From Apiotrichum sp. Y4204 (Eukaryota > Basidiomycota > Tremellomycetes > Trichosporonales > Trichosporonaceae): a stretch of 64,000 nt of DNA. Made by a program: the position numbers and the translations under genes. The notes below the pieces were generated by a model, which saw nothing but the letters and a program-made list of their open reading frames with translations, was not told where the DNA came from and searched no databases. Of this stretch, positions 32,626 through 44,889 are shown in pieces. Within the stretch, counting starts at the first letter, position 1. Each line of letters starts with the position of its first letter. The stretch lies in NCBI GenBank assembly GCA_025531455.1, contig JAMYHL010000020.1:434001-498000 (forward strand), in the 5' to 3' direction.

Positions 32626-33187
32626 AAGTGAAATGCTGTAAGAAGTGTATGAATTCGTTGGAAGCAGGGATACACAGCTCTTGAGACTGGCTCCCAGTTG
32701 ACAGACACTAAACGTTCGACGATATATCCATGATTTTTATTGATTTATTTTTCTCTGATTTACTTGTGTGGTTTCCGACGCTCAACCTTCGTCGCCACGA
32801 ACCCCTCCTCCGGTCTTTGCTGAACAGATGGACAATGACGACTTCATGATATCAGCGGCTCTTCCGCCGCCGCGCGGAACGTAGGAGGTAGTGGAGAGTT
32901 CCGACGGAGCCGTCGACGGATTGTAATGTCGACGGAAACTCTAACCCCACCTGCACCGCCCTCCTAACCATAACATTCTTATCTGCGTCGGCTACTGTAA
33001 GCGCCGCAGACTTTGTTTATTCCATTGGGAGACGATCCGTGGGCATGTGGGCTTTCAAGGGGTCTAATGACAAGCACGACCCGCAGCTCGTCCTGTCTAC
33101 TTCTCGTCACCGGCGGCTTGTCTGAACAAATGTGGCATATGTATCACCATAGTACATCATACAAGTGAACGAAGCGGTGCTTTATCT
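32626..33187. terminator. Convergent 3' region (glutaminase / PPxY membrane protein)
   Basis: 562 bp between two facing stop codons. An AT-rich patch at 32715-32765 may carry the glutaminase poly(A) site. No coding signal is visible. Confidence 0.4.
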
Positions 33188-34379
33188 TCACCGCGAGTCG
33201 ACGGTATACACGCTGTCCACGGACTGCTTGCTTTCGCGCTGGCGCCCCCTCACGAGCGTGGAGCGAAAGTCGTACACGGCGGCCGCTGGGGGTTCAAAGG
33301 GGTTATGAGTCGTTGGCCGGGGTGTGTCGTCAGAGTAGATGGACGCCGCCGACCATTGGCCCGACAGCGGTGTGGCGTTATCCGCGCGGGATATGCTTTC
33401 GGGCACACCGAGAGATTCCTCGAGGTTGGCGAATCGCTTGTTATATGCTCGCGGTCCGGTGGCTGTCGAGTAGACTGAGGCGACGGACCACTGGCCGGAG
33501 ACCGGGGGAACTGCCAGAGCCGAGCGAGATGTAGGATGCTGTGTGGCTGGCAATACGTCTGGCGAGAAGCGTTCGATTTCGGAAGTGAGCGGCCGTGGCG
33601 GCCGCTTGGGAACCGGTGCAAGTGGTGCTGTTAAAGGGGCCGGGCGGAGGTGCACTGAGTTGTAGCCTGACCGCGGGCGCACGATCACACTTTCGAGGTC
33701 TGTTATGAGTCTCCGTCCTCCTAGGTTCCAGACAGATTCTTAGTCTATGTGACCGTTCTGTTCCATTTGCTTGTGCCACAAGGAACAACTCACCTTCATC
33801 GCTGAGCTCGGGGATCGTCTGCAGCGGATCTCCCCCAGGGGGATCATAGGCGGGCTGACTGAGAGGATTATAAACGGGCGGGATGAGCATCGGCAGTGGC
33901 GCCGAGATGGACGTCTGACTGGCAGGGGAGATCTGCCGTGTCACTTCCGTTCTGGGTCCCCGTTAGCAGAGGAACAGAACTTTGTCATATCGCAAGTTCT
34001 GAAGAGCCTCTACCCACTTGGTTTTCCGCCTACTACGGCGTCTGCAGCACAGCCAGATACAGAGCGCGATAAGACTGCCGACCACAATACTTCCAGCCTG
34101 CCCGTGAGTATTACTGCTGCCGCAGGATGAACCTACCACCAGGGCAACGATGATGCCTGTGTGCATCCCAGAGCTGTACGTCGTTGGAATGACCATCGTA
34201 CGGCGGTGACTTGTTGTAGGGGACTGGGAGCCCATGGCGGCTTGGACGTGGGGGGTGGGAGCGGAGTTGAGTGATGAAGAGGCGGCACCAGGCGTGTTGA
34301 CAGGAGTGGGGTCGATCGTGTCCTCCGCGCTCGCCGCCAGGGCGACACCGACAACGAGACTGACCCAGCGAACGAGCAT
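33188..34379 (-). CDS. Single-pass membrane protein with PPxY motif and SGQWS repeats (unknown function)
   Basis: Exons (minus): 34379-34137, 34097-34018, 33951-33794, 33720-33188, giving 337 aa. I do not recognise a named family. Visible parts: a signal peptide ('VSLVVGVALAASA'), a short Ser/Thr/Pro-rich ectodomain of about 50 residues, one transmembrane helix at about 75-99 rebuilt across intron 1 ('GIIVALV' + 'AGSIVVGSLIALCIWLCC'), and a stop-transfer run 'RRRSRRK', so it is type I. The cytoplasmic tail has PPVY at 132-135, a canonical PPxY ligand for WW domains, then a Pro-rich region and two copies of SGQWS[VA]AS[VI]YS near residues 235 and 280. A membrane anchor plus PPxY resembles Rsp5/Nedd4 adaptors. 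That function is inference. All introns have GT/AG ends. Confidence 0.72.
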
Positions 34380-36242
34380 GCTAGTGACGAAGCCAGGCGA
34401 TCATCGACAAGATGAAAAGTGAGTGTACAAAGTGGGAGTTGGCCGTCAGTGTCTTGAGCAGGGGTCATGTATTTAGCCCAGGCCGGTCAGGCTACGCGTC
34501 TCTCTTCTTGCCGCGCGACGCTCGCGGCCGACTGCGCTGTTTGTACATGTGTACAACGAGAGTCGCCGGCGAGCTGCCCATGTGTAAGTGAAACCGAGGT
34601 GTTGTGAGGAACCGCGGGTTGTGTCGTGAGGAGCAATCGGCCTAGATTTAGTTTACACGCGGCCACGATTCCAGCGGCTCCGACGGTATCCGAACACGGA
34701 CCCGCACCTTTGGGTGCTACTGTATGAGAAAAGCGAGATGCCGCTGGAGGAGAGGAGAAGAGGATATGCAGCCCGCGCAGCTAATCCGACAGCACGAGGC
34801 GCGCCGACGGAAACCCCTCTCACAGCTGCGACACCAGGGCGGCCGGTCGCAGGGTGGCGAAGTCTGGCTCTTGTCGCACGCCCGTCGCAGCGCTTCCAGG
34901 CCTAGCTTCTCAGGTCCCCAGGCCCCCTCGAACATGACGACCTCCCGGGAATCTATAGGTACCACAAGCCCACAAGGAGTGCGAAGACCTTGAAACCCGA
35001 ACGGGAACTGCATGACTGGAGGACATCGAGCGAATTTCTCGTGGTGTGGTTGTCATTTCGCGGCGCGGATGTGGTGGCTGTGCGGTGGAGCAGCTCATGT
35101 GGCCAAAGAAGACCCATCCATCGCGGCCCGCACGTATTGATAAAGCCTGCTGCACGACGTGTTGTGACCTTGCGGCTACGATGTCGTCACGTCCAGGCGC
35201 CAGCAGATGACCGGCATGCGTCGGTCCGTCGGCGGGTTCGCGATCCGTCGCGACCAACAAGCTTACGAGCCACGGATGCCTGCGCCACATGTTTATCGTC
35301 TGGGTTGCTACCGCAAGTGCCCTGCGTCTGCGCACGGCCCGGTGAGGTGCCCCACCCATGCCCTATGGACGCGAGCCCAGGCTCAACACAGCTTGCAGCT
35401 TGTGGACCAGTGGGAAAGAAGCCAAGAAGCCAACACGTCGTACACGTCAACAACATGAAGGCGAGGGCGGCAGGCAGCCAGACGATATGCGTTCCGGACA
35501 TGTCTGCAAGCCGGTCTCTTCTCACGATCTCACCGCTCCCGAGCTCCCGATATCCCGATCTCGGGCATATACATGTCAGTCACCGCAGCTCGACAGGTGC
35601 CATGGCAACAATCTCGACAGTTTCCCATCCTTCTCTCAGAGCTCAGATCTCGGAGACATCCAGTAACATAGCAGCAACGCGCTCGGGTACTAATGCAGCC
35701 CATCATTGATTACCATGCGACACACCAGCGCCCTCCGAGTTGTTACTGCTACTCTGTCCGCCGTTACCCTGACCGTTATTCGGCTCCGCAGGGATTCTCA
35801 TGTCGCGAAGTGAGACCTTACGTCACTGATCACAATCGTGGGACGAACTGAACGCGTGTATGGACGTGTTGTGCAGGAGTAGTAACCACACGACATCGGC
35901 TCTTGCTATCATCACTCGAGAGACGCAGAACCGCAGAAAGTGTTCTTGCGACTTGCCAGCTGGCGGCCCGTGTCCCAGTCCAACAGGTAGATCTTGCGCC
36001 CGTTGTTCAGCGTATAAAAGACCTCTCCTTTCGATCTTGTGTGAATCACCTTCCCGTTGATCGTCTGGTCCTTGATCTTCACACATGCACATCGATATCG
36101 CGCGCAACGTCCGGCGTCCTGGCGTGAATCACCTGCGTAACTGCCTGTCCACTTCTGCTTGATCGCTCACCCATGACCATCGCCCATGGAACGTTTTGGA
36201 GACCAGCAGCGACCCAATATCACATCCTGCATGGGCGCCAGG

Positions 36243-36267
36243 GGGTTATTTGTGGGTTATTTGTGGG
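36243..36267. repeat. Tandem duplication of an 11-bp unit
   Basis: GGGTTATTTGT occurs twice in direct succession, followed by GGG. It is a small slippage-type duplication in promoter sequence. Confidence 0.85.
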
Positions 36268-36380
36268 CATCCGCGGGGCCCATGTGCAGCGATGGCATAC
36301 CGCGCCTCCGTCCGCACACCACGTCACGGCGTGTGGCGTGCCCCGTTCGGTTCACGGCCATGCCCGACATAACCTTCCCA

Positions 36381-36386
36381 TATAAG
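36381..36386 (+). promoter_or_regulatory. TATA box of the SDR gene
   Basis: TATAAG (in CCATATAAGC) lies 122-127 bp upstream of the ATG at 36508, followed by a C/T-rich leader. It is the best core-promoter candidate for the reductase gene. Confidence 0.5.
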
Positions 36387-36507
36387 CGCTCGCTTGTGTT
36401 AAACGCAGAGCTCCCCCTCTCACCTTCGTCTCCATCGCCCTGTTCCACTCCTCAGCTGTCCTGTCCTTTCCAACGTCTCACCACTAATTCACTTACCCAT
36501 AACTATC

Positions 36508-37485
36508 ATGACTGGTTCGAACCGTAAAGTCGCGATCGTGACGGGTGCCGCGAAGGGCATCGGCGAGGCGATCGCGCTCCGCCTCGCAAAGGACGGACAC
36601 GACGTCGCGCTGGTTGACCTGGCTGCGTCGCAGGACGCTCTGCAGAAGGTCGCGGCGGCAGCGCAGGCACTGGGCGCCAAGACGACGACGATCAGCTGCG
36701 ACGTGGGCAAGAAAGCCGAGGTGGACGTCATGATCCAGAAGGCGGTCGTCGACCTCGGCCGCGTCGACGTCATGGTCGCCAACGCGGGCATCGCGCCCGT
36801 TGGGCCGTTCCTCGAGCTCGAGGAGGACACCATGGACCGCCTCCTCGGCGTCAACGTCAAGGGCGTGATCTTCTGCTACCAGGCTGCGGCCCGGCAGATG
36901 ATCAAGCAGGGCGAAGGGGGCCGTCTGATTGGTGAGTCCAAGCTCGGTCGCCTGCGATCCTGGGGATCCGCCCGGATCGCGAGCAGCTGGCAAGAGCAAC
37001 TCGTTCTGCTCACGTCAATCCTTCACATTCCGGCCAGTGCTGACGCCCAGCCGCGTGCTCCACGGCCGGTATGCGTGGATACTCGGGCTTCTCGATGTAC
37101 AGCGCTACCAAGTTTGCGGTGCGCTCGCTGAACCAGTCGGCGGCCCTCGAGCTCGCAAAGTACAAGATCACCTGCAATGTCTACTGCCCTGGTCCCGTCG
37201 ACACGGACATGTGGACCACCATCGACCGCGAGCTCACGTGCATGGCGGGCATTCCTGAGGGTGGCTTCTCACAGCAGGTAAGCTGACGGACTGGCAAAGT
37301 AGCTGACACCCAGATGGTGTCGCAGAACCCCATGGGCCGCCTTGTGCACCCCCAAGACGTTGCAGGACTCGTGTCGTTCCTCGCTGGCCCCGACTCTAGC
37401 TTCATCACCGGCGAAAGCATGCTCGTTTCAGTGAGTCTGACTACCTCGCGCTGCTAACAACAAGGGGGGCGAAGTTCTGCAGTAA
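36508..37485 (+). CDS. Short-chain dehydrogenase, diacetyl/acetoin reductase type
   Basis: Four exons: 36508-36931, 37051-37277, 37314-37430, 37465-37485, giving 262 aa, the usual length for classical SDRs. The NAD(P)-binding motif TGAAKGIG is at residues 12-19, 'NAGI' follows, and the catalytic set is Ser145, Tyr158 and Lys162 in 'YSATK'. The block 'PGPVDTDMW' and the C-terminal 'GESMLVSGGE' are characteristic of (S)-acetoin-forming diacetyl reductases, which interconvert diacetyl, acetoin and butanediol. Substrate choice is an inference from these blocks. The final coding exon is only 21 nt including the stop (GGEVLQ). Introns are 119, 36 and 34 nt. It has a TATA box at 36381 and converges on the copper ATPase with 254 bp between stops. 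Confidence 0.88.
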
Positions 37486-37739
37486 ACCTGTCGGGGAGTG
37501 GCAGCATTATCTGCAGCGTTCAGCAGGCGACACAACATCTAGGAATACGATCAGACGGAGGAGCCTACTCGAGGACGATATTGATACACCCGATCCTGCT
37601 CATATGCTCATAACATACCCATGTGCCATACCATGACCTCACACGTTCCTGTCCAAAATCTCTTTGAATGCAAGCATACTGTACATCATACACGCATATA
37701 TGCACTATGCCACACATACTAGTGTTACAGCCACGGTCG

Positions 37740-40700
37740 CTATAGCGAGGCCGTGAGGGGAATCGCCTCGTAATCTTCCATACGAGCAGATGGGCCTGTG
37801 CGGCCGAAACGGGTGCGTTCAAGGAGGTTTGAGACATGGGTCCCGATACCAGGTGCGTCGCGGAGCTTGTCGGCGACGCGATGGGCGAGGACGGTGGTAG
37901 ATGCAACTGTCGCTTGCCAGAATGCACGACCCTCGGCCATACCGCGGATGATGCCTCCCGGCTCAACGTACTCGCCTGGAGGGACGGAGCAGGCCGGACG
38001 GCGCCACCACTTTAGAGTCAACGACGAGAGCACGACCGAGACGGAGGAAAAGGCCATGGCAGCCGCAGCCATCATCGGGTGCAGGTGGAAGCCCCACGGC
38101 AGGAGAATACCCATGGCGAGCGGAATCATAAGAACATTGTAGAATGTCGCCCACACGAGGTTGATCTTGATCTTGCGGTAGATGGTGCGGCCGAGGTCGA
38201 GGGCGGCAACAACGTCAAGAAGATCAGACCGCATCAGTACCACATCGGCGGCCTCGATGGCCACGCTAGTTCCCGAACCGAGAGCAACGCCGAGAGCAGC
38301 GGCGACAAGAGCCGGCGAGTCGTTAATGCCGTCTCCGACCATGGCGACATCGCCCTCGGATGACAGATTCTGGACAATCGTGGCTTTGCCCTTCGGCGAG
38401 ACGCCCGCATACACCTCGTGCTCGTCGATGCCGACCTGCTTTGCCACAGCGCGTGCAGTAGCCTCGCTATCGCCGGTGAGCAGGGTAACCTGGACGCCCA
38501 TTTCGCGAAGGGCAGCGACAGCCTGCGCCGAGGTGGGCTTCGGCGTATCAGCCAAGGCAAGCGCCAGAACTGGGATGGCCCGACCTTCACGGATAACGGA
38601 GACGAAGATCACAGTGTTGGCCTCATGGGTCCGCTCGTGCTCGAAGCGTTGCAAGGTGCCGGGAAGAGTCGACGACAGTTCGCCCACCTTCTCGGCAAGG
38701 ATGTAGCTCGACTTTCCAATGCGCACGCGTTCCTCGCGGTTGTGCATCTTGACCACGGCCTCAATGCCCTCACCAGGAGTGCTTTCGAACTCGATGACTT
38801 CACCGCTGGGTGGCGAAAGGCCGGCCTCAGCAAGCGTCTCACGGCCATACGCAGCAGTCGCCAACGCCAGGGGGTGCTCGGATCGCGACTCGGCCAAGGC
38901 GATAAGAGACAGAACGGTATGGCGCTTAAGCGGAGGCGCCGCGGTGGTGAGACTAAGCGCTTGTGCCTCACTCAGACCTGCCTCGGTGATAGGGACTGAT
39001 GCAGGAGCCCAACGCAGGTCCGCAGCAATCATTTTGCCGATGGTCACTGTGCCTGTCTTGTCGAGCACAACGCGGCGCACGTCCTTGCAAGCCTCAAGAG
39101 CACGCCCACCCTTGATCAAAATGCCGTTCTTGGCACCAACACCAGTGCCAACCATGACCGCTGTCGGAGTGGAGAGACCGAGAGCGCAAGGGCAAGCGAC
39201 CACGACGACCGAGATACAGAGCTTGAGGCAAACACCAAATCTCGTGGCACCCGGCGCGGAGAAAGCTTTCGGCAACTTGTGCTTGAACAATGCGACTGAC
39301 ATCCAGGCGAAGAATGTCAAAACAGCCAGCGAGATCACAATCGGGACGAAAATGCCAGAAACACGGTCAGCAAATTGCTGAATGGGGGGCTTCGTGGTTT
39401 GCGCCTCTTCGACGAGCTTGACGATGTGCGACAGAGTCGTGTCCGCACCTGCGCGAGTGACACGGAAGGTGATGGTCCCCAAGCCGTTAACGGTACCGCC
39501 AACAACGTGCGAGTCGACAGTCTTGGGCACCGTGATCGACTCGCCGGTAACCATAGACTCGTCGACCGAGGTTTGCCCGCTAATGACCACACCGTCCGCC
39601 GCGATCTTTTCTCCAGGGACAACGAGAACAACATCGTCGACCTGAACGAGCTCAGTAGGTATTTTGCGAGTGGCTGATCCATCGGAGTGCTCCTTGGGGT
39701 CGACGAAAATGGTAGCGCTGGAGGGAGTAAGGGCCATTAGGTCCGTCAAAGCCGCCGACGTCTTGCCCTTCGCGAGGTTCTCGATGTAACGCCCAAGCGA
39801 GACAAACGTGATAAGCATGGTGGAGGTGTCGAAAAAGACGTGGGGCTTGTAGTTGGGATCGGACGAGAACATGGCGAAGAACATGTTGAGGACCGAGTAG
39901 ACGAACGCCAGGGTGGTGCCGAGAACAACAAGGACATCCATGGTTGCAGAGCCGTGCTTCAGGCTCTTGTACGCATTGATGTAGAAACGCTTGGCCAGCC
40001 AGCACTGAACAGGGACTGTGAGGCACAGGCAGACGAGTTGGCCGAGGTAAATGCCGGTAATGATCCTCCACTCGGTCCACCCCATAAATGGAAGATACAT
40101 GTGCATCATCCCGATAATGAAATTCGGCACGGCGAAGGAGAGGGCGATCAGGAAGATGCGGCGCCATCGGGCTGTTTCGCGGTACTTCTGGAGCGATGCG
40201 AGTTGCGTCTCATTCTCAGTAGAAGTCGGGAGGAAGGACAGCTGGGGAAACTGCCTTGCGAGGTGGTCGACGATATCGCGTAAAGATGCCAAGGTCGGTG
40301 TGTGACGGAATGTCAGGTGTTCGTATGGCTCCTCGAGCACGACGTCGCTGACGCCTGGCATAGACCGTGCCTCCTTGATCAACGAGGGCCCGAGAGTCGT
40401 CGCGTCCGACATTCTGATTGTGGTCAGCCCCGTCTCCAGATCTCATCACACAGCCACACAGTTACGCACCCATACACCAAGAGGTCAACGGCCGCGACCT
40501 TTGAGCGCTCCACGACTTCTGCGTCAAAGCCCACATCCTCGACTTCCTCAGCTACGCGGTCGTCTGTCCACACCTGTCCTTTGGTGTCCACAAAACCGGC
40601 GTCGTATTCCACCACTGCTCGTTCGGCGAGAAGCGACACCTGCACGCTCACGATTCCGTCCAGAGCGCCAATCTGTCCTTCAATCGCAGCGACACATGCT

Positions 40701-40962
40701 CCACACTGGTCTTTGTCAGCACAATACGCTCCTCGACACGGTGAGACATCAGACTCACAGTCATGCCGCCGACGCGGAGTTCGACACGCTTGATGTCCTC
40801 CTCCTCGCCATCCTCGTCCTTGAGATAGAGTGCGGCGCTTGAGCTGGAGCCCACTCTCGGGGATTTTGGCGAGTCAAGGTGAAGAAGGTTGGCTATCGGA
40901 GAGAGAAGCGCGGTCGCCACTCCAGATACGGACGGCGAACGCGCGTGGTTGTTGGCGACCAT
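37740..40962 (-). CDS. CCC2: Copper-transporting P1B-type ATPase (Ccc2/ATP7-like)
   Basis: Three exons (minus): 40962-40759, 40705-40470, 40413-37740 (introns 53 and 56 nt), giving 1037 aa. It pumps Cu(I) into the secretory pathway, for example to load multicopper ferroxidases and laccases. The first heavy-metal domain is rebuilt across intron 1 as '[14 protein letters not shown]' with metal-binding Cys69 and Cys72. A second domain at about 141-205 keeps the fold ('LLVYGM', '[17 protein letters not shown]') but has SDATT where CxxC should be. Then come eight helices, TGE (436-438, actuator), the intramembrane CPC (554-556), DKTG with the phosphorylated Asp598, 'SEHPLALA' and '[10 protein letters not shown]'. 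The last helices include '[10 protein letters not shown]'. The C-terminal ~80 residues are a cytosolic tail ending in a dileucine-like 'PLTASL'. The ATG at 40962 gives a 60-residue Ser-rich leader. Confidence 0.95.
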
Positions 40963-42450
40963 GGCTAAGAGCTAGCGGGAACGCGTAGCGAAAGCGGAAA
41001 GCACACGAGAGAGATGGACGATGGGGGAATGAGAAGGAAGTAACAGTCGATGTTATTTATGGAAGTGCCAAAAGACAAGAATGTCCGGGCTGGAAAGGGA
41101 CAAGAAAGGGGGGTGACGCGGACGGCTTGATCGGGGGCCGGGGGTGGCGGAAGGAACAGACGCTAAATTCGATGAGCGACGAACGAACAACAATGGGGAC
41201 TGAGCGCGGACTCCCACACGCTTCTGGCTGAGACGTACGAGCTGTTGGTACCGATGAATGTGGTTGGATGTAATAAAGGATGGATCAGGAGGGGGTGATG
41301 ACACATTAAACAGCAAGATGTCGTGCGTGGCGAGCACAGGGAGTGTCGCGACGTGCTGTGGTGGATACATAGCCTCCAGCCAACAATCTTCACTGCAGCC
41401 AATAGCGGTACTGTCGCGGGGGCGTGCTGTCTACGGAATCCGGCAGTGTCCGCCAGCGGCCAGCGGCGGTGTGGAGGCAGTGCGCCCAGCCCGTTGCATA
41501 GTCATTTCATGTTTCCGCTGGCGGAGCCGAAAAGAGCTTGCAGCACACCGAAAAACCAGCAACCAGTACGACAGCAGAGAAGAGCCCGGTGTTGCATGTC
41601 TCCGCCGCCCCTTGCGCAATTGCGCCCTTGTCCTTCTCCGGCTTCTCCTGGCGTAAGAGTGCGGGGCAGATCGGCAGTTGTGTGTGTCTCAGATTTCTCA
41701 GCTTTTCTTCTCAGATCAATTTTTTTTTTCTGGGTCACTACCATGCCCTAGATCACCGTGCGCTCGCGTGCTCGGCTCCGGCACTCATGTGCTTCTTTTT
41801 TCCGTTCTGCTAATGATTATCAATGCATGGAGGTCGGAGCGCGTGATCGGTCCTTCATGAGCTGAGCAGATGAGGCAAGCAAGCACGAACGATTTGCTTT
41901 TGGGTTTCGTCTGTATGGTGCCGTGCGGAGCGGCGGAGAGGCGTCGGCGGTCATGACCTGCTCTCCGCTTTTCACGCAGATCGCACCACCACAGCCACGG
42001 AATCACCATACCGTTTCCGACGCCCCTGTGCCCTCGAGATCGGTTTTCGGCCGAGTGTGACAACTCGCCGATGCCACCACAACCAACCTTGCTTCTGTGG
42101 GGCTCGCTTTGAGCCATTTCAGCGACGACAAGGGCACAGATCTCCGTTGAGCGGCAAGTGGCGGTCGTTGGAGGCCGTCACGAGAGTGTTGGTGGGCTTG
42201 GCGAAGAGTGCGACATCCGATGCAAACATACACTAATCAGATAACGAGCTGCAGCCTCGCCCACAGGGTGACACAGGGGGATGGCGCCTCTTCCCTTGAT
42301 GGTCGGCCGTCATTGAGCTTCACAAATCATCGGGTGGAAGTAACTACATCATTTCTAGACACCCAGGGACAGCATCGGCTCTAGACTTCATGCACAAGAC
42401 ATGCCCCGACGCAAATAGACCGCAACTAGACTTGGCGTAGTCCTGGCTTC
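40963..42450. other. Intergenic region, CCC2 promoter side and SHB17-like 3' end
   Basis: 1.49 kb. It includes a T-run at 41719-41728 and no supported open frame. I saw no clear binding-site cluster in the CCC2 promoter by eye. Confidence 0.4.
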
Positions 42451-43631
42451 TTAGTTGGCTCCGGTCTGAAGTCCGCTGTACCAGTTGAGACCGATAAGCG
42501 CTGCATGTCAGCGAAGGCTACAACAGGTCGGCCGACAGTCTGAGACTTACAGGGCTCATTGAGGTTATCGTGCTGGTATCCAAGAACAGCCACCTGACGG
42601 TCAGCTCTTACCACAGTATTGCCGGAAAAGTGCTCGAACCCAAGGTCTGGAAACTCCAAACTCAAGCGTCACCATCCACACACTCTCAGCGAGGACCACC
42701 ACGCTGTTAGGTGTCTCCCCCTTCTCGTCACTCCCCACTTCTCTACTCGGCGCACATTCCGCACATTCTCGTAACACTACGTGTACTCACACCTCCAGCA
42801 TCAGCGACAAAGTGGTACCCCGCCGCAATCGGCAGGGCGCACCAACGCGCGATGAACGCGCGCGTAAAATGTCCGTGTGTGAAGATGAGGACGTCCGCTT
42901 GCTGGATCTGCTCGGGCGGGTTGGTAGTCGCCTCGCTGTGTATCTTGCGCACGCGGGCGATGACGCGGTCGACGCGCTCGGCCATCTGCGCGGGGCTCTC
43001 GCCTGGGGTTTCTCCTGGGGGGCAGCTGGGCGTTAGTTACGGCCACGAAGACATGAGATACCGAGACGGCAAAATCGTTCGATCTGTCCTCGGTCACACA
43101 GAAGTCTTCCACTCACCCATCAACCCAGATGTCCCATCCAGGGTGCTCCTTCCGAATGTCCCGGGTCAACTCGCCCTCGTACGCGCCATAGTCCCACTCG
43201 GCGACGTCGGGGTCAGTTGTCACTCCGCACTTGAGTGGGCTACTGCTGCCAAACATCAGGTTGGCGGTCTTCTGGGCACGCTGGCGCGGGGAGATGAACA
43301 CGTGTCGCACATGCGCGGGGTCGATCAATTCTACAATCAGAATCATCCAAGTCGTCTCAAAGTTGCACCAGGAGGACGAGCCAGTGGTGGATACCTCAGA
43401 CTCACTGTCGGCACCCATGATACGCGGACCCATCTCCTTCACCATCCGTTCACCGTTTGCTGTCAGCGGAAGCTCAGTGACGCCCGTCTGCGGTCAGTGC
43501 ATACTCCGTCGCGTAACGCACATGACGGCCGTTCAGCGACCACTCGGTCTCGCCTAGGATCAGCAAAGGCCGTTGGACGAGAGCGTACCGTGCCGCATCA
43601 GGTACACTCGGGGCATACGTCGCGTTGTCAT
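42451..43631 (-). CDS. Histidine phosphatase, SHB17 (sedoheptulose-bisphosphatase)-like
   Basis: Seven exons (minus): 43631-43589, 43553-43522, 43487-43406, 43330-43117, 43025-42791, 42653-42551, 42500-42451, giving 252 aa. The phosphohistidine motif RHG (13-15) is split by intron 1, followed by 'ETEWSLNGRHTGVTELPLT', 'FISPRQRAQKTA', 'EWDYGAYEGELT' and 'WDIWVDGCPPGETP'; the second catalytic His is in 'IFTHGH' (His174). The EWxYGxYEG and DGCxxGETP blocks fit Shb17, which makes sedoheptulose-7-phosphate for riboneogenesis. The start of exon 6 is the weakest point: the acceptor could be the AG at 42654 or a nearby one, and an extra small exon in the 137-nt intron cannot be excluded. The tail 'LGYQHDNLNEPS' then 'LIGLNWYSG' is fungal-type. 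A minus-strand TATAAA is at 43877-43882. Confidence 0.82.
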
Positions 43632-44868
43632 GGTGATTGCTGGCTGGAGGAGAATACAAGGGCGAGAAGTTCGAAAGAGAACACTGTCAGACTTTTGTAG
43701 GAGGTTGTTAGGTTGCAAGGAATGGGTATCGGCAGCTGCACCATGCACCATCAACCATTTCCGCAAATCGCAGGAAAAGGCCGTGGTTGCGTCATCAATC
43801 ACATCAAGGGCGGCCCTAGGTTTTAGCAGCTCACCACGTAGGACCACGGCGACAAGAGGATGATACCTGCGAGATCTTTATAAGCTCGCCGTGATAGGTG
43901 GTCCAGACTGCGCATGCATTCACAGCGCCAGGATGCTATGGGGATTTTCTGGCTGCACATGGTCGCGAAGAGCATGGCCTAGCGCCTAGCATGGCCTAGC
44001 ACCCCAGCGACTCCAGTACCTTAAAAGTGCAATTCAGTGATCAGCACTCGAACCCCCAAGTCCAATCAACACCAGTGAGAGACATCCACCAAATCCACCA
44101 CGATGATTGTTACGTGTCGTCGACAGTCATGAGTCACGCGCTCAGCAGTGGTGCATGGTGCACTTGAGAGGTTGACAGCACGTGCGATTGATCCCGTGGT
44201 TACAGTAAGTGGTTGATGATATGATCTCAGCTTTCGGAGCTCCGGGGCGCGTCGGCACCGACTCCGCGCTACAGCAGCCGCCTGGTTCTCTGGTACCCAG
44301 TCCGCCCGCTGGTACCCTGGGAGAACGGGTGATGTGGTCGCGTGGGCTTACGTTGCAGGCCCAGGTCAGCGTTGATGAACGGATGTTGAATGTGTTGGGG
44401 TTAGTCGGAGATCGGAGACTGCCCAACAGCAGAGCTGGAGCTCTGGAGGGTCAACCAGGCACTGCTGTACGGCATGACGGCAAGCATATGGCGGATTGAC
44501 GTACGGCCAGGCACAACTAGTCCATAACGCTCGAGTAATGCTCGAGTTTGCCCGTTCATCTGTCGTGAGATTCTAAACTTCCATCTAATGCATCTAACAC
44601 ACATCCTCGTTCAGGAGCGATGGTCGGACAGTGTGCCATACAATACGCCGCCTACAGCTACCGTTCTGAATCATCAAATGTTAAGAGCCCCCGAAGTCAC
44701 AGTGTGCAGAATGTGCAGACTGTGGCAGAACATTGCAAAACAAAACGTACTCTCTGTATCCTCTATCCGTGCTCATCCGAATAGAAGTGTTCAGAAAAGC
44801 GCGTACCGCGTTACTTTTCCTGTCACGATGCTGCAGAGCTCTACCCAGATGCTTTCAGCTTCCAGTCT

Positions 44869-44889
44869 ACCCAGTACCCAGTACCCAGT
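44869..44889. repeat. Tandem 7-bp repeat ACCCAGT, three copies
   Basis: Three perfect head-to-tail copies in intergenic DNA. Confidence 0.85.

Larger units (their letters stand above)
34380..36507. other. Intergenic region upstream of the PPxY protein and the SDR gene
   Basis: 2.1 kb between two divergent starts. The longest open frame (34990-35709, +) has Cys/Arg/Ser-rich composition, no domain and no splice support. An 11-bp direct duplication lies at 36243-36264 and a TATA box for the SDR at 36381. Confidence 0.5.

Noticed and set aside
34990..35709. 239-codon plus-strand frame in the 34.4-36.5 kb gap
   Set aside because: Arg/Ser/Cys-rich random-looking sequence with no domain or codon bias.
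10565..37485. A biosynthetic gene cluster linking the phosphatase, GST-fold, glutaminase and SDR genes
   Set aside because: They are spread over 27 kb among unrelated housekeeping genes, with no backbone synthase, transporter pair or pathway regulator.
42654..42790. An additional small exon inside the last long intron of the SHB17-like gene
   Set aside because: Several AG acceptors keep the frame, but none adds a recognisable family block, so I kept the simplest model.
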